Position numbers and translations under genes: made by a program
Notes under the pieces: model-generated
The model's database searches: none
What the model was told of the DNA's origin: nothing
The model's input: only the letters and a program-made list of their open reading frames with translations
Assembly (NCBI RefSeq): GCF_018332715.1
Contig: NZ_BOQP01000017.1
Span: 363,848-427,847, forward strand
Direction: 5' to 3'
DNA length: 64,000 bases
DNA from: Winogradskya consettensis
GTDB lineage: Bacteria; Actinomycetota; Actinomycetes; Mycobacteriales; Micromonosporaceae
Part shown: positions 1 to 11,912 of the stretch, in pieces
Layout of the letters: each line of letters starts with the position of its first letter
Position numbering within the stretch: position 1 is the stretch's first letter

Positions 1-330
1 GCCCTCGGGTCGGCGCTGACCGAGCGCATGGTCCTCGACGGCGGCACGGGCGAGGTCCGCACGACCGGCTTCCGGCAGTACCACGTGCCCGCGTACGCCG
101 ACGTGCCGCACACCGAGGTCGTGTTCGCGCAGACCGAGGACGCGATCGGGCCGCTGGGCGCGAAATCGATGAGCGAGAGCCCGTACAACCCGGTCGCCCC
201 GGCGATCGCCAACGCGCTGCGGGACGCCACCGGCGTACGTTTCACCGACCCGCCGTTCACGCGCGACCGCATCTGGCTCGGCCTGCAGAACGATCAGGAG
301 GGCCGGCCACCCGGTCCGCCGATGACATGA
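1..330 (+). CDS. Molybdenum hydroxylase (xanthine dehydrogenase family) large subunit, 3' end only
   Basis: The frame is open from the first base of the window, so this is the last 109 residues of a longer gene. The text HTEVVFAQTEDAIGPLGAKSMSE followed by a P-x-A-x-A-N-A helix is the usual C-terminal end of the molybdopterin-binding subunit of xanthine dehydrogenase/aldehyde oxidase enzymes, which hydroxylate purines, aldehydes or CO using Mo-cofactor. The glutamate in the KSMSE segment sits where the family has its catalytic base (usually in a G-x-G-E context). The FAD and 2Fe-2S subunits would be expected upstream, outside the window. The substrate cannot be told from this fragment. Confidence 0.8.
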   Translation, partial: ALGSALTERMVLDGGTGEVRTTGFRQYHVPAYADVPHTEVVFAQTEDAIGPLGAKSMSESPYNPVAPAIANALRDATGVRFTDPPFTRDRIWLGLQNDQEGRPPGPPMT

Positions 331-337
331 TGGCGCG

Positions 338-1990
338 ATGGCCAACCCGCGGCGTCTGCTCCACCATCGCATGTCGATCTCCCTCGCCGGACGCAGCGAC
401 GACGAGCTGACGGCATCGCTGCGTGCCGCACCCGCCGGCTCCGTCGGCGTGGGCGGCGGCTCCTCGGTGGTCACCATCGACGGCACACCGGTGTTCGCCA
501 AACGGATCCCGATCACCGGCCGCGAGCTGGCCCACCCGCACAGCACCGCGAACCTGTTCAACCTGCCGGTCCACTGCCAGTACGGCACGTACCGACTCGC
601 CGGCCCGGGCTTCAACGCGTGGCGCGAACTCGCCGCGTGCACGATCGTCTCCGACGGGGTGCTCGCCGGCGAGACCGAGGCGTTCCCCCTGCTGTACCAC
701 TGGCGCGTGCTCCCCGGCCGTCCCCCGCTCGCGCCCGAACACCACGACATCGACGCGGTGGTCACGCAGTTCGGCGGCAACCCGGCCGTCCGCACCCGCT
801 TCGAGGAACTGGCCGCCGCCACGTCTAGCCTCGTGCTGTTCCTCGAGCACCTCCCGAGCCCCGTTCCCGAGCGGTTGACCGCCCCTCCCGAGACCGTTGA
901 GCGTGAGTTGTTCGAGATCGTGGCGTTTCTGCGCAGCCGACACCTGCTCCATATGGACGGCCACTTCGGCAACATGCGCGCCGACGCCGACCGCATCTAC
1001 CTCGTCGACTTCGGCCTGGCAACGTCGTCCACCTTCGACCTGTCACCCGCCGAACGCGACTTCGTCACCCGCAACCTCGGCCACGACAGCGACTACGCGG
1101 CCATGCGCCTGGTCAACTGGCTGGTCACCACGGCCTGCGGCGTGACCGGCAGCCTCACCGCCCGCAACACGTACGTCCGCCGGTGCGCAACCGGCGACAT
1201 CCCCCAGGACGTCCCACCCGCCGTCGCAGCCATCCTCGCCCGGCACGCCCCAGCCGCTGCCCGCATGAACGACTTCTGCTGGCGCCTTCACGACGGCGAC
1301 ATCCACGCGCAGTATCCCGCTCCCGTCACCGCGGACGACGTCGACCTTGCCGTGCGGCTCGCCGTGGAGGTCCTTCGGGACGCGCCCCCGCAGGGGTGGG
1401 GTGGTAAGGCGGGTTCGCTCGACTGGGACTGCTGGGAGACCGCCGAACACCTCGCGAACGACCTGTTCTACTACGCCGCGCAGCTGGGACCGCAGAGCCC
1501 GCCGCTGGACACCCACGTGCCTTTCGCCTTGAGCCGGGACAGGCCGGACGCACCCGCGACGTTCCTCTCCGCGGACCGTGCCGCGGGTCCGGCCGGCCTG
1601 CTGCAGGTGCTGGAGACGTGTGGTGCGCTGCTGGTCGCGATGGTGCGGACCACGCCGCCGCAGGTCCGCGCCCACCACGCCGCCGGGGTGTCGGACCCCG
1701 AAGGCTTCGCGGCGCTGGGGTTGCAGGAGACGCTGGTCCACATGCACGATCTGACGAAAGGCCTCGGGCTTGCCTGGGCCCCGCCCGCCGATCTCTGCTC
1801 ACGGTTGCTCGCCCGCCTGTTTCCCGAGGCTCCTGGCGGCGCCGATCCGTGGCTCACCCTGTTGTGGGCCACCGGCCGCGGCTCCTTGGAGGGGCACCCG
1901 CGTCTCACCACGTGGCGCTCGGACAGCACACCGCGGTTTTCCTCTACAAGCGACCGTTGGAGCGCAGGGTCAGCAGAGACTCCAGCGTGA
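338..1990 (+). CDS. Kinase-like domain fused to an MDMPI/DinB-like domain
   Basis: This is a 550-residue protein in one uninterrupted frame. Residues about 25-300 look like a small-molecule or protein kinase fold: a glycine-rich loop (GVGGGSS) before a lysine in VFAKR, a catalytic loop H-M-D-G-H-F-G-N at 205-212 (the HxDxHxxN form seen in aminoglycoside/choline-type kinases), and a metal-binding D-F-G at 224-226. From about residue 330 the protein resembles the stand-alone actinobacterial maleylpyruvate isomerase-like (MDMPI/DinB) proteins, with DWDCWETAEHLANDL and a later ETLVHMHD helix. The two halves are normally separate proteins. ATG 338 follows the previous stop by 7 bases; ATG 371 is an alternative start. 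The 3' end overlaps the convergent gene by 47 bases. Substrate unknown. Confidence 0.75.
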   Translation: MANPRRLLHHRMSISLAGRSDDELTASLRAAPAGSVGVGGGSSVVTIDGTPVFAKRIPITGRELAHPHSTANLFNLPVHCQYGTYRLAGPGFNAWRELAACTIVSDGVLAGETEAFPLLYHWRVLPGRPPLAPEHHDIDAVVTQFGGNPAVRTRFEELAAATSSLVLFLEHLPSPVPERLTAPPETVERELFEIVAFLRSRHLLHMDGHFGNMRADADRIYLVDFGLATSSTFDLSPAERDFVTRNLGHDSDYAAMRLVNWLVTTACGVTGSLTARNTYVRRCATGDIPQDVPPAVAAILARHAPAAARMNDFCWRLHDGDIHAQYPAPVTADDVDLAVRLAVEVLRDAPPQGWGGKAGSLDWDCWETAEHLANDLFYYAAQLGPQSPPLDTHVPFALSRDRPDAPATFLSADRAAGPAGLLQVLETCGALLVAMVRTTPPQVRAHHAAGVSDPEGFAALGLQETLVHMHDLTKGLGLAWAPPADLCSRLLARLFPEAPGGADPWLTLLWATGRGSLEGHPRLTTWRSDSTPRFSSTSDRWSAGSAETPA

Positions 1991-2792
1991 CCCAGCCCCG
2001 CCACTCCGGCCGCGTGATCGGTGTCCACGACTCGAACGTGAAGTCCCAGCCGCCGTCCGCCTTCTGCTTCGCCCGCAGCGCGTCCAGATGCCGGTCGATC
2101 ACGTCGCCGTCGAACAGCGACCGGGCGAGGCTGTCCGGGTGGGGTGCGAAGTCGAGCGGCCCGTGCACGTCACCGTCGGCGGCCGGGTCGAGGTCGATCA
2201 CCGAGCGGACGGATTCGCTCAGGGCGGCCCAGGTCGCTTCGGCTCGGGACCGGTCCGGCACGTGCTCCAAGAACTTCACGATGGTGCGTACGTCGTAGGC
2301 GCCGACAGCATTCAGATTGTCGAGGGCTGTCCAGCAGAAGCCGGTGGCCCGCTCGACCCACGGGTGCTCGACGCCGTTCTTGAGCAGCAGGCCGGCGATC
2401 GAGGCCGTGGGGTTGAGCGAACCGGGCAGCCCGGTGACCGGCGTCCACCACGGACCGCGCGGGCTCGTGGTCGGCAGCACCCAGGGCACCCCGCCGTCCG
2501 GGCGGGTGATCGACTCGAGGTAGCGCAGGATGCCGTCGAGCAGGTCCGCGTCGAGGGTGCCCACCTCGTCCATGACGAAGAGGGCAAGCTCGACGGGGAC
2601 CGGCTGGCTCTCCGGGCCGCGGAGGTCGGGTTCGAGCGCGTGCCCGAAGCCGCCGTCCGCGTTCCCATAGGGCCGCAGCGCGTCGATCACCGTCGCCGGG
2701 TCACCGTCGCGGAAGTGGAACGCGAACCGCAGCCGGTCGAGCAGCCGCGCATTGACCCAGAGGAACGCTTCCGCACGATCCAGAGTATCCAT
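1944..2792 (-). CDS. Prenyltransferase/squalene-cyclase-like alpha-toroid protein
   Basis: This 282-residue protein has the periodic G-G-F/W pattern of alpha-toroid repeats (NADGGFGHAL, PDGGVPWV, KADGGWDF), as in squalene cyclases and prenyltransferase beta subunits. It is less than half the length of a terpene cyclase, and I see no DxDD motif, so it is not expected to cyclise terpenes. It belongs to a widespread group of uncharacterised actinobacterial proteins with this fold. It is convergent with the kinase/MDMPI gene and overlaps its 3' end by 47 bases. It lies downstream of metH on the same strand but is separated from it by a strong terminator, so it probably has its own promoter. Confidence 0.7.
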   Translation of the reverse strand: MDTLDRAEAFLWVNARLLDRLRFAFHFRDGDPATVIDALRPYGNADGGFGHALEPDLRGPESQPVPVELALFVMDEVGTLDADLLDGILRYLESITRPDGGVPWVLPTTSPRGPWWTPVTGLPGSLNPTASIAGLLLKNGVEHPWVERATGFCWTALDNLNAVGAYDVRTIVKFLEHVPDRSRAEATWAALSESVRSVIDLDPAADGDVHGPLDFAPHPDSLARSLFDGDVIDRHLDALRAKQKADGGWDFTFESWTPITRPEWRGWVTLESLLTLRSNGRL

Positions 2793-2819
2793 CGGCCCAC
2801 CCTACGACCGGGGTCCGGC

Positions 2820-2852
2820 AAAAACCGGGCCGGCCCCGCAAGGCCGGCCCGG
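2820..2852 (-). terminator. Intrinsic terminator of metH
   Basis: A perfect 11-bp stem (CCGGGCCGGCC at 2825-2835 with its complement at 2842-2852) with a 6-base loop is followed on the minus strand by TTTTT (2824-2820). It begins 13 bases after the metH stop codon. This is a textbook rho-independent terminator, rarely so clear in high-GC DNA. Confidence 0.93.
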
Positions 2853-2864
2853 GCATGAAGGCGC

Positions 2865-6488
<3,624 letters not shown>

Positions 6489-6495
6489 GTGACCA

Positions 6496-6516
6496 CCTCC
6501 GCAAGGATCTCGGAGG
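6496..6516 (-). promoter_or_regulatory. Shine-Dalgarno sequestering hairpin of metH
   Basis: CCTCCG (6516-6511) can pair with CGGAGG (6501-6496), closing a 9-base loop and burying the metH Shine-Dalgarno GGAGG. The 5' arm shares 6515-6516 with the 3' strand of the SAH riboswitch pseudoknot, so the two structures exclude each other. This predicts translational activation when SAH is bound. Confidence 0.75.
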
Positions 6517-6577
6517 CGCCCTTGGTCGGTGAATCCAGTCCGAGCGTGGCGGGTCACCCCGTCGCAGCGCCCCTCGG
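6511..6577 (-). promoter_or_regulatory. SAH riboswitch upstream of metH
   Basis: Read on the minus strand, the leader carries CCGAGGGGCGCTGCGAC, an inner CGGG-GTGA-CCCG hairpin, and the closing CTCGG (6544-6540). This matches the conserved core of the S-adenosylhomocysteine riboswitch. The pseudoknot is present: GGCGC (6571-6567) complements GCGCC (6519-6515). SAH riboswitches are known to switch on SAH recycling genes such as ahcY, metF and metH, which fits the downstream gene. The call is from motif recognition without a covariance-model score. Confidence 0.87.
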
Positions 6578-6769
6578 CCTGGCGACTAAGACTACCCGAA
6601 GACGGTCGTATCGGCCGCACCCACCGGATGCCCGCGAGGGTCGGCTGGTCAGCCGGTCGGACGTCCCCCTAACAGCCCGATCTTGCCCCGGAACCGCCGC
6701 CGGGCCGCGCCGAATTCGCTTTCACCAGGCAAGATGCGCCCCGGGGATATACCTGGGGGGTACAAACAA

Positions 6770-7726
6770 ATGGAAATTCACCACTTCCAGCACGGCTGGG
6801 TGACCCCGGCCATCAGTTACGCACTGTCCGTTCTCGGCTCGATGCTGGGCCTGGTCTGCGCGGTCCGGCTGCGCTCCGCCACGGGCACCGGGGCACGCAC
6901 CTGGTGGCTCGCGCTCTCGGCCATCGCCATCGGCGGCACCGGCATCTGGACCATGCACTTCGTCGCCATGCTCGGCTTCGGCGTCGTCGGCACCACCATC
7001 CGCTACGACGTGGCCCTCACCGCCGCCAGCGCCATCCTGGCCATCGCGGCGGTCGGCCTCGGCATGCTCGTCGTCTTCGGCGGCACCACGGCAACCCGTC
7101 CCGGCCCGGCCCGCATCGCCATCGGCGGCGTCCTGGCCGGCCTCGGCGTGGCCGCGATGCACTACATGGGCATGTACGCCATGCACCTCAACGGCGCCAT
7201 CTCGTACGGCACCGGCAAGGTCGCAGCCTCGATCGCCATCGCGGTCCTCGCCGCCACCGCGGCCCTCTGGCTCGCCGCCAACGTCCAGCGCCCGGTCGCC
7301 ATCTTCGGCGCGGCCCTCATCATGGGCGTAGCGGTCAACGGCATGCACTTCACGGGCATGTCCGCGATGTCCGTACACACCAGAGCCACCGCGACCAGTC
7401 CGACCGGCGCCTCCGGGACGTCGCTGCTGATCCCGATCGGCCTCACGGTGCTGTTCGGCGTCCTCGGCCTCCTGTACGCCCTGATGGCAGCCCCGACGGA
7501 GGAGGACCGCGCCGCCGCGGAGTACCTCGCCTCCCGCCGCCTGGGAACGCCGGCCGCACCTGCTCCCGCGGCCCCGCGGCCCGGCTCCCTGCCGTCCGCA
7601 TCGGGCCTGTCCGCATCCGGGCGATCCGCGTCGGGGCCGTCCGCGTCCGGCGGGAACCAGCCCGGGCCACGCTCGTCGGCCCTCGGCGGCGGCTCCTGGA
7701 CCTACCGGGACCGCGAATCACGCTGA
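6770..7726 (+). CDS. MHYT-domain integral membrane sensor-like protein
   Basis: This 318-residue membrane protein carries three MHYT-type motifs: MHFV at about 62, MHYMGMY at about 130 and MHFTGM at about 191. MHYT domains form seven helices and are proposed to bind copper and sense O2, CO or NO. Here the domain stands alone, with no GGDEF, EAL or kinase output. It is followed by a tail of about 70 residues rich in Ala, Pro, Ser and Gly (SASG repeats). ATG 6770 is preceded by a GGGGGG run 9 bases upstream; an earlier in-frame start at 6683 would overlap the metH leader region. It is convergent with the next gene and overlaps it by 9 bases. Confidence 0.85.
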   Translation: MEIHHFQHGWVTPAISYALSVLGSMLGLVCAVRLRSATGTGARTWWLALSAIAIGGTGIWTMHFVAMLGFGVVGTTIRYDVALTAASAILAIAAVGLGMLVVFGGTTATRPGPARIAIGGVLAGLGVAAMHYMGMYAMHLNGAISYGTGKVAASIAIAVLAATAALWLAANVQRPVAIFGAALIMGVAVNGMHFTGMSAMSVHTRATATSPTGASGTSLLIPIGLTVLFGVLGLLYALMAAPTEEDRAAAEYLASRRLGTPAAPAPAAPRPGSLPSASGLSASGRSASGPSASGGNQPGPRSSALGGGSWTYRDRESR

Positions 7727-9577
7727 CCGCCCCCTGACCGGCACCCTGCCGTTCAGGTGGCGCAGGTACCGCTCACGGTCGAGCGGATCGCCGTCGAGGC
7801 GGGCCCGCACCGGCGGCGGCCCGCTCACCGGACGGTCACCACCCGGCCGGGTCCAGAGGGCACCCTCACCACGGGTCAGGCCCGGAAGCACCCGGGCCAG
7901 GTCCTGCGCCGACCGCGACGGAACCTCGCCGGTGACCGCCCAGGACTCACCGCGTCCGGCGGTGCCGGCGATCGCGGCCCCCAGCCCCGTGAGCGCGGCG
8001 AGCACCGCGCTGAGCGTGTCCCCGGGAATTTCCACCTCGAAGGCCTGGCATGGCTCATGCACCCGGGTCCCGGCGTCCCGCAACGCCCGCAGCAGCACCA
8101 CGGGCGTGAGACCCCGGAAGTCCGCGGCGGTCGAAATGGGCGACTTCCATCCCGTACGCACGACGGTGACCTCGCAGTCGAGCACCTGCCACCCGAAGAG
8201 CCCCTGCTCCAGGGTCTTCCGGACGGACTCCTCGACGGCGACGTGGAACGCCCGGGGCAGCGCACCCCACTCGTCCTCCCGCCGGTACACCGTCCCCGCC
8301 CCGGCCCGCCCCGCGGCGACCCTGAGCCCGACCGTCGCCCAGAAGTCGCTGCCCCCGCGCTTGTCGAACTCGACGATCGCCGTCCCGCTCCCACGCAGGC
8401 GCTCGAAGCAGACCGGCTGGATCCGCCCGAAGACCGCCTCGACGCCGAACTCCCGCACCAGCCGCTCGGCGAGCACCTCCCGCTGCACGGCCCCGTACAG
8501 CAACACGGAGGTCCCGCCGCCCGCGGACACCCGCGTCCGGATGAGCGGATCCTCGTCAGCGAGCCGGGTCAGCGCGGCGTGCAGCCGGGCCTCGTCACCG
8601 GGACACGCGGGCCGCACCACGGCTTCCAGCCCCGGCGGCGAGAACACCGGCAAGGGGTCAGCACCCCGCTCCCCGAGCCGGTCCCCCACCCGTACCCCGG
8701 AAAGCCCCCGGACCCGGGCGATACTGCCGGCCCGCAGCACCCGGCTGTCCGCGCCGACCACCTCGATACCGGTCACCCGCCCGCTGACCCTCTCGTTCCC
8801 CCGCCGCAGCCGGACCCGCTGCCGCTCGCGGACCTCCCCGCCGAACAGCCGCAGATACGCGACCTTCTCCGCACCACCCCGCCGCTCAACGGCGAACACC
8901 AGCCCGCTGACCGCTTCCGGCTCCCCCTCGGCCCGCGTAGCCTGCCGGTTCGCCACGGCGAGTGGGCCGAGGACGGTGGTCAGTCCGTTCGCCAGATCCT
9001 GCACCCCGGCGCCGGTGATCGCCGAGCCGAAGTACGCGGGATGCAGGCTCCCGGCCACCGTCTGCTCGGTGATGAGCGACCGCAGCTCCTCCGCCGCCGG
9101 GTCGTTCATCGCGAACACATCGGCGCCGAGCTTCGCGCGTACCTCAGAAATGATCTCCGCGGGCCGGGCGCCGGGCCGATCGATCTTGTTGATGAACAGC
9201 ACGGTCGGCACGCCGAGCCGGCGCAGTGAGCGGAACAGCACCCTGGTCTGAGCCTGCACACCCTCGACCGCGGACAGCACCAGAACCGCCGCGTCGAGCA
9301 CGGTCAGCGCGCGTTCCACCTCGGCGATGAAATCGGGGTGCCCGGGCGTGTCGATCAGATTCACCTGCACGCCCGCCCGGGTGAACGAGGCGACCGCCGA
9401 GCGGATGGTGATGCCCCGCTCCCGTTCGATGTCACCACTGTCGGTACGCGTATCGCCGCCGTCGACGCTGCCCAGCGCAGCGATCACGCCGTGGTCGAAC
9501 AGCAGCCTCTCGGTGAGACTGGTCTTACCTGCGTCGACATGCGCCAGGATGCCGAGATTGAGTGTGGGACGGGTCAA
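7718..9577 (-). CDS. Ribosomal-protection translational GTPase, Tet(M)/OtrA family
   Basis: This 619-residue EF-G paralogue has the GTPase motifs AHVDAGKTS (12-20), DTPGH (about 76) and NKID (about 130), and the length of tetracycline ribosomal protection proteins rather than EF-G (about 700). Proteins of this family bind the ribosome and dislodge tetracycline. Many actinomycete chromosomal members are related to OtrA, and not all have been shown to give resistance. The start is TTG 9577 with GAGG 6 bases upstream. No regulator or biosynthetic genes for a tetracycline lie nearby, so a resistance role is inferred from family only. Confidence 0.85.
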   Translation of the reverse strand: MTRPTLNLGILAHVDAGKTSLTERLLFDHGVIAALGSVDGGDTRTDSGDIERERGITIRSAVASFTRAGVQVNLIDTPGHPDFIAEVERALTVLDAAVLVLSAVEGVQAQTRVLFRSLRRLGVPTVLFINKIDRPGARPAEIISEVRAKLGADVFAMNDPAAEELRSLITEQTVAGSLHPAYFGSAITGAGVQDLANGLTTVLGPLAVANRQATRAEGEPEAVSGLVFAVERRGGAEKVAYLRLFGGEVRERQRVRLRRGNERVSGRVTGIEVVGADSRVLRAGSIARVRGLSGVRVGDRLGERGADPLPVFSPPGLEAVVRPACPGDEARLHAALTRLADEDPLIRTRVSAGGGTSVLLYGAVQREVLAERLVREFGVEAVFGRIQPVCFERLRGSGTAIVEFDKRGGSDFWATVGLRVAAGRAGAGTVYRREDEWGALPRAFHVAVEESVRKTLEQGLFGWQVLDCEVTVVRTGWKSPISTAADFRGLTPVVLLRALRDAGTRVHEPCQAFEVEIPGDTLSAVLAALTGLGAAIAGTAGRGESWAVTGEVPSRSAQDLARVLPGLTRGEGALWTRPGGDRPVSGPPPVRARLDGDPLDRERYLRHLNGRVPVRGRSA

Positions 9578-9768
9578 GGAGAACCTCGCGAGGTCGGAAC
9601 GGACGTCGGATCCGGAGCGTCCCGATGCCTCGCATGTCGCCTCCCCATAACGAACTACCGACCGAAGGTGCGTTCGCCGACGACCCTATGACCGCCCCCG
9701 CCGGCACCGCTACCGATTTGCCCGCCCCGCCGGGAGGACCGGTACGGCCCCCTGGCATCCCCCGGCCG

Positions 9769-9787
9769 GTTCTCATGGAGTTCTCAT
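9769..9787 (+). promoter_or_regulatory. Tandem 8-bp repeat, probable response-regulator box
   Basis: GTTCTCAT occurs at 9769-9776 and again at 9780-9787, start-to-start 11 bp, just upstream of the response regulator gene. OmpR/PhoB-type regulators bind direct repeats with this 11-bp spacing, so autoregulation is likely. A related pair lies after the kinase gene (11861-11879). Confidence 0.6.
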
Positions 9788-9812
9788 CGGGGTGTGCTGT
9801 CATGGCGGCATC

Positions 9813-10502
9813 ATGACCAGCGCGCGCATCCTCGTCGTCGACGACCAGCCCAACATCGTGGACATGCTCGCCACCGTGCTGACCTTCCACGGGTTCGCGG
9901 TGGACACGGCTGCCACCGCCGCCCAGGCGGTCGAGAAGGCCACCGAGCGCGACCCGGACCTGGTGCTGCTCGACGTGATGCTGCCCGACGGCGACGGTGT
10001 CGACGTGTGCAGGCGGCTGCGCGCGGGCGGTTCCGGGGCCGGCGTCGTTTTCCTGACCGCCCGGGACGCGCGCGACGACCTCGTGCAGGGGCTCGCGTAC
10101 GGCGGTGACGACTGGATCACCAAGCCGTTCGACGTCGAGGTCCTCCTCGCCCGGGTGCGCGCGGTGCTGCGGCGCACCGGCGGCAACACCCCCACGAGCC
10201 GGCTGCTCCGGTACGCCGATGTCGAGCTCGATCAGGACACGCTCGACGTACGCCGGGCCGGCGTCCAGCTGCAGCTCTCCCCCACCGAGCTGAAACTGCT
10301 GCGCTACTTCCTGCAGAATCCGGGGCGCGTGCTGTCCCGGGGCCAGATCCTCGCCGCGGTCTGGGAATACGAGACCGGGGCCGGCTCCAACGTCGTGGAC
10401 ACCTACATCGGCTATCTGCGGCGCAAGCTCGACCGGTCCGGCCCACCCTTGATCGTCACCCACCGGGGCTTCGGGTACGCGCTGCGCTCGAGCCTGCTGT
10501 GA
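9813..10502 (+). CDS. OmpR/PhoB-family response regulator
   Basis: This 229-residue protein has a receiver domain with phosphoacceptor Asp54 (LLDVMLPDG) and the conserved Thr and Lys in LTA and ITKPF. A C-terminal winged-helix DNA-binding domain contains LSPTELKLLRYF and VVDTYIGYLRRKL. The usual GADD before the active-site lysine is replaced by GGDDW, a mild change. ATG 9813 was chosen over ATG 9792, which would add seven unusual residues. It overlaps the kinase gene by GTGA, so the two are co-translated. It is probably autoregulated through the tandem repeat just upstream. Confidence 0.95.
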   Translation: MTSARILVVDDQPNIVDMLATVLTFHGFAVDTAATAAQAVEKATERDPDLVLLDVMLPDGDGVDVCRRLRAGGSGAGVVFLTARDARDDLVQGLAYGGDDWITKPFDVEVLLARVRAVLRRTGGNTPTSRLLRYADVELDQDTLDVRRAGVQLQLSPTELKLLRYFLQNPGRVLSRGQILAAVWEYETGAGSNVVDTYIGYLRRKLDRSGPPLIVTHRGFGYALRSSLL

Positions 10503-11857
10503 CGCTCCGGCGGCGGATCCTGCTGTGGATCGTGGCGCTGACCGCGGCGGCACTCGCGGTCACCGGCGTGACGGCGGTGGTGGCGCTCCGGGCGTACCTG
10601 CTGGATCGGATGGACAACACCCTGGTCACCGCCGCCGCGGCCCTGCGGGAGCGGGCCGTCATAGCGGCCCTGGCACCGGTGGCAAGCGGCCAGAACGTCC
10701 AGCAGGTCACCAATGTCAGCGAGTTCGTGGCCGAGTTCCGCAACGCGCAGGGCGGGATCACCCGGACGACGGGTACGTCCCGGCTGCCCGCGCGGCCCCT
10801 GCTCGACCAGGCCGACCTGAGCCGCACGGGTCCGCAGACCGTCGCCGGCTACCGGGCCGTGGTGGTCCGCGACGGCCCGGTTCTCGCCCTGGTGGCGCTG
10901 CCCGTGTCCCCCGTCGACGACATTGTGCGGCGACTGATTCTGATCGCCGTGGTCACCTCCCTCGCGGTGCTCGGCGTGCTCTGTCTCGCCGCGCGCCTGC
11001 TGTTGCGCCGGGCCCTGTCCCCGCTCACCGAGATCGCGGCGACCGCGACCGCCCTCGCCGACGGCGACCTGAACCGCCGCGTCCCCGATCGCCTCGCCGC
11101 CCCCCGCACCGAGGTCGGCATGCTCACGTCGGCGGTGAACCGCATGCTCGCGCGCATCCAGTCCGCCCTCTCCGCGCAGGAACGCGCCCTCGCCGCCCGG
11201 GAGCGGTCGGAGTCGAGGATGCGCGCATTCGTCGCCGACGCGTCCCACGAGCTGCGCACCCCGGTCACGTCGATCCGCGGCTACCTGCAGCTGGTCCGCA
11301 CCGGCGTGGTCGATCTGCGGGAACGCCCCGACGTGCTGGGACGCCTCGAGGACGAGGCCACCCGGATGGGCACCCTGGTGACGTCCCTGCTGTACCTGGC
11401 GCGGCTGGACGCCGGGCCGCAGTCGAACCGCGTACCCGTCGATCTGGCGGCTCTGATCCGCGACGCGGCCGCCGACGCCCGGGCTGTGGAGCCGGACCGC
11501 CCGCTGACCGTTGCCGCTCCGGCCTCGTGCCTGGTCACCGCCGACCCCGACGGCCTGCGCCAGGTCCTAGCCAACCTGCTGAGCAACGTACGCGCCCACA
11601 CGCCACCCGGCACCGCGGCCTCGGTGACCCTGCACCCGGTCGACCTCCGCGTCGAGGTCACCGACGCGGGTCCCGGCTTCGGCGACGCGGCCACCACGCA
11701 CGCCTTCGAGCGGTTCTGGCGCGCGGACGCCTCCCGGCCCTCCTCGGGCGGCACCGGCCTCGGCCTCGCCATCGTCGCGGAAGTCATCCGCGGCCACGGC
11801 GGCACCACCGGCATCGAAGGATCCACCGTCTGGTTCGCCCTCCCCCGCGACTCCTAA
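10499..11857 (+). CDS. Sensor histidine kinase, partner of the upstream response regulator
   Basis: This 452-residue kinase has two membrane helices (about 8-30 and 145-168) enclosing an extracellular region of about 115 residues, then HAMP, and a HisKA box with phosphoacceptor His250 (DASHELRTPVTS). The HATPase domain has an N box (LANLLSNVRAHT), a G1-like DAGPGFG and GTGLGLAI. The N box reads N-V-R-A-H, slightly degenerate. The GTG start lies in the GTGA overlap with the regulator gene. The extracellular sensor region has no recognisable ligand-binding family. The downstream DUF2993 gene suggests a cell-envelope role, which is inference. Confidence 0.93.
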   Translation: MTLRRRILLWIVALTAAALAVTGVTAVVALRAYLLDRMDNTLVTAAAALRERAVIAALAPVASGQNVQQVTNVSEFVAEFRNAQGGITRTTGTSRLPARPLLDQADLSRTGPQTVAGYRAVVVRDGPVLALVALPVSPVDDIVRRLILIAVVTSLAVLGVLCLAARLLLRRALSPLTEIAATATALADGDLNRRVPDRLAAPRTEVGMLTSAVNRMLARIQSALSAQERALAARERSESRMRAFVADASHELRTPVTSIRGYLQLVRTGVVDLRERPDVLGRLEDEATRMGTLVTSLLYLARLDAGPQSNRVPVDLAALIRDAAADARAVEPDRPLTVAAPASCLVTADPDGLRQVLANLLSNVRAHTPPGTAASVTLHPVDLRVEVTDAGPGFGDAATTHAFERFWRADASRPSSGGTGLGLAIVAEVIRGHGGTTGIEGSTVWFALPRDS

Positions 11858-11860
11858 CGA

Positions 11861-11879
11861 ACTCTCATCCCGCTCGCAT
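11861..11879 (+). promoter_or_regulatory. Second tandem repeat resembling the response-regulator box
   Basis: ACTCTCAT (11861-11868) and GCTCGCAT (11872-11879) repeat the CTCAT-type element seen before the response regulator, with the same 11-bp spacing. The pair lies 34 bp before the DUF2993 start. It suggests that the two-component system also drives that gene separately. Confidence 0.45.
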
Positions 11880-11912
11880 CGGCCCGGCAACCACACTTGC
11901 TGAAGTGAGCCC

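Noticed and set aside
6489..6620. N-terminal extension of metH by 44 residues
   Set aside because: It would translate the SAH riboswitch; the GTG at 6488 has a proper ribosome site and a normal MetH N-terminus.
7718..9577. Elongation factor G
   Set aside because: Length (619 residues) and text fit ribosomal-protection proteins; EF-G is longer and normally lies in the rpsL-rpsG-fusA-tuf cluster, absent here.
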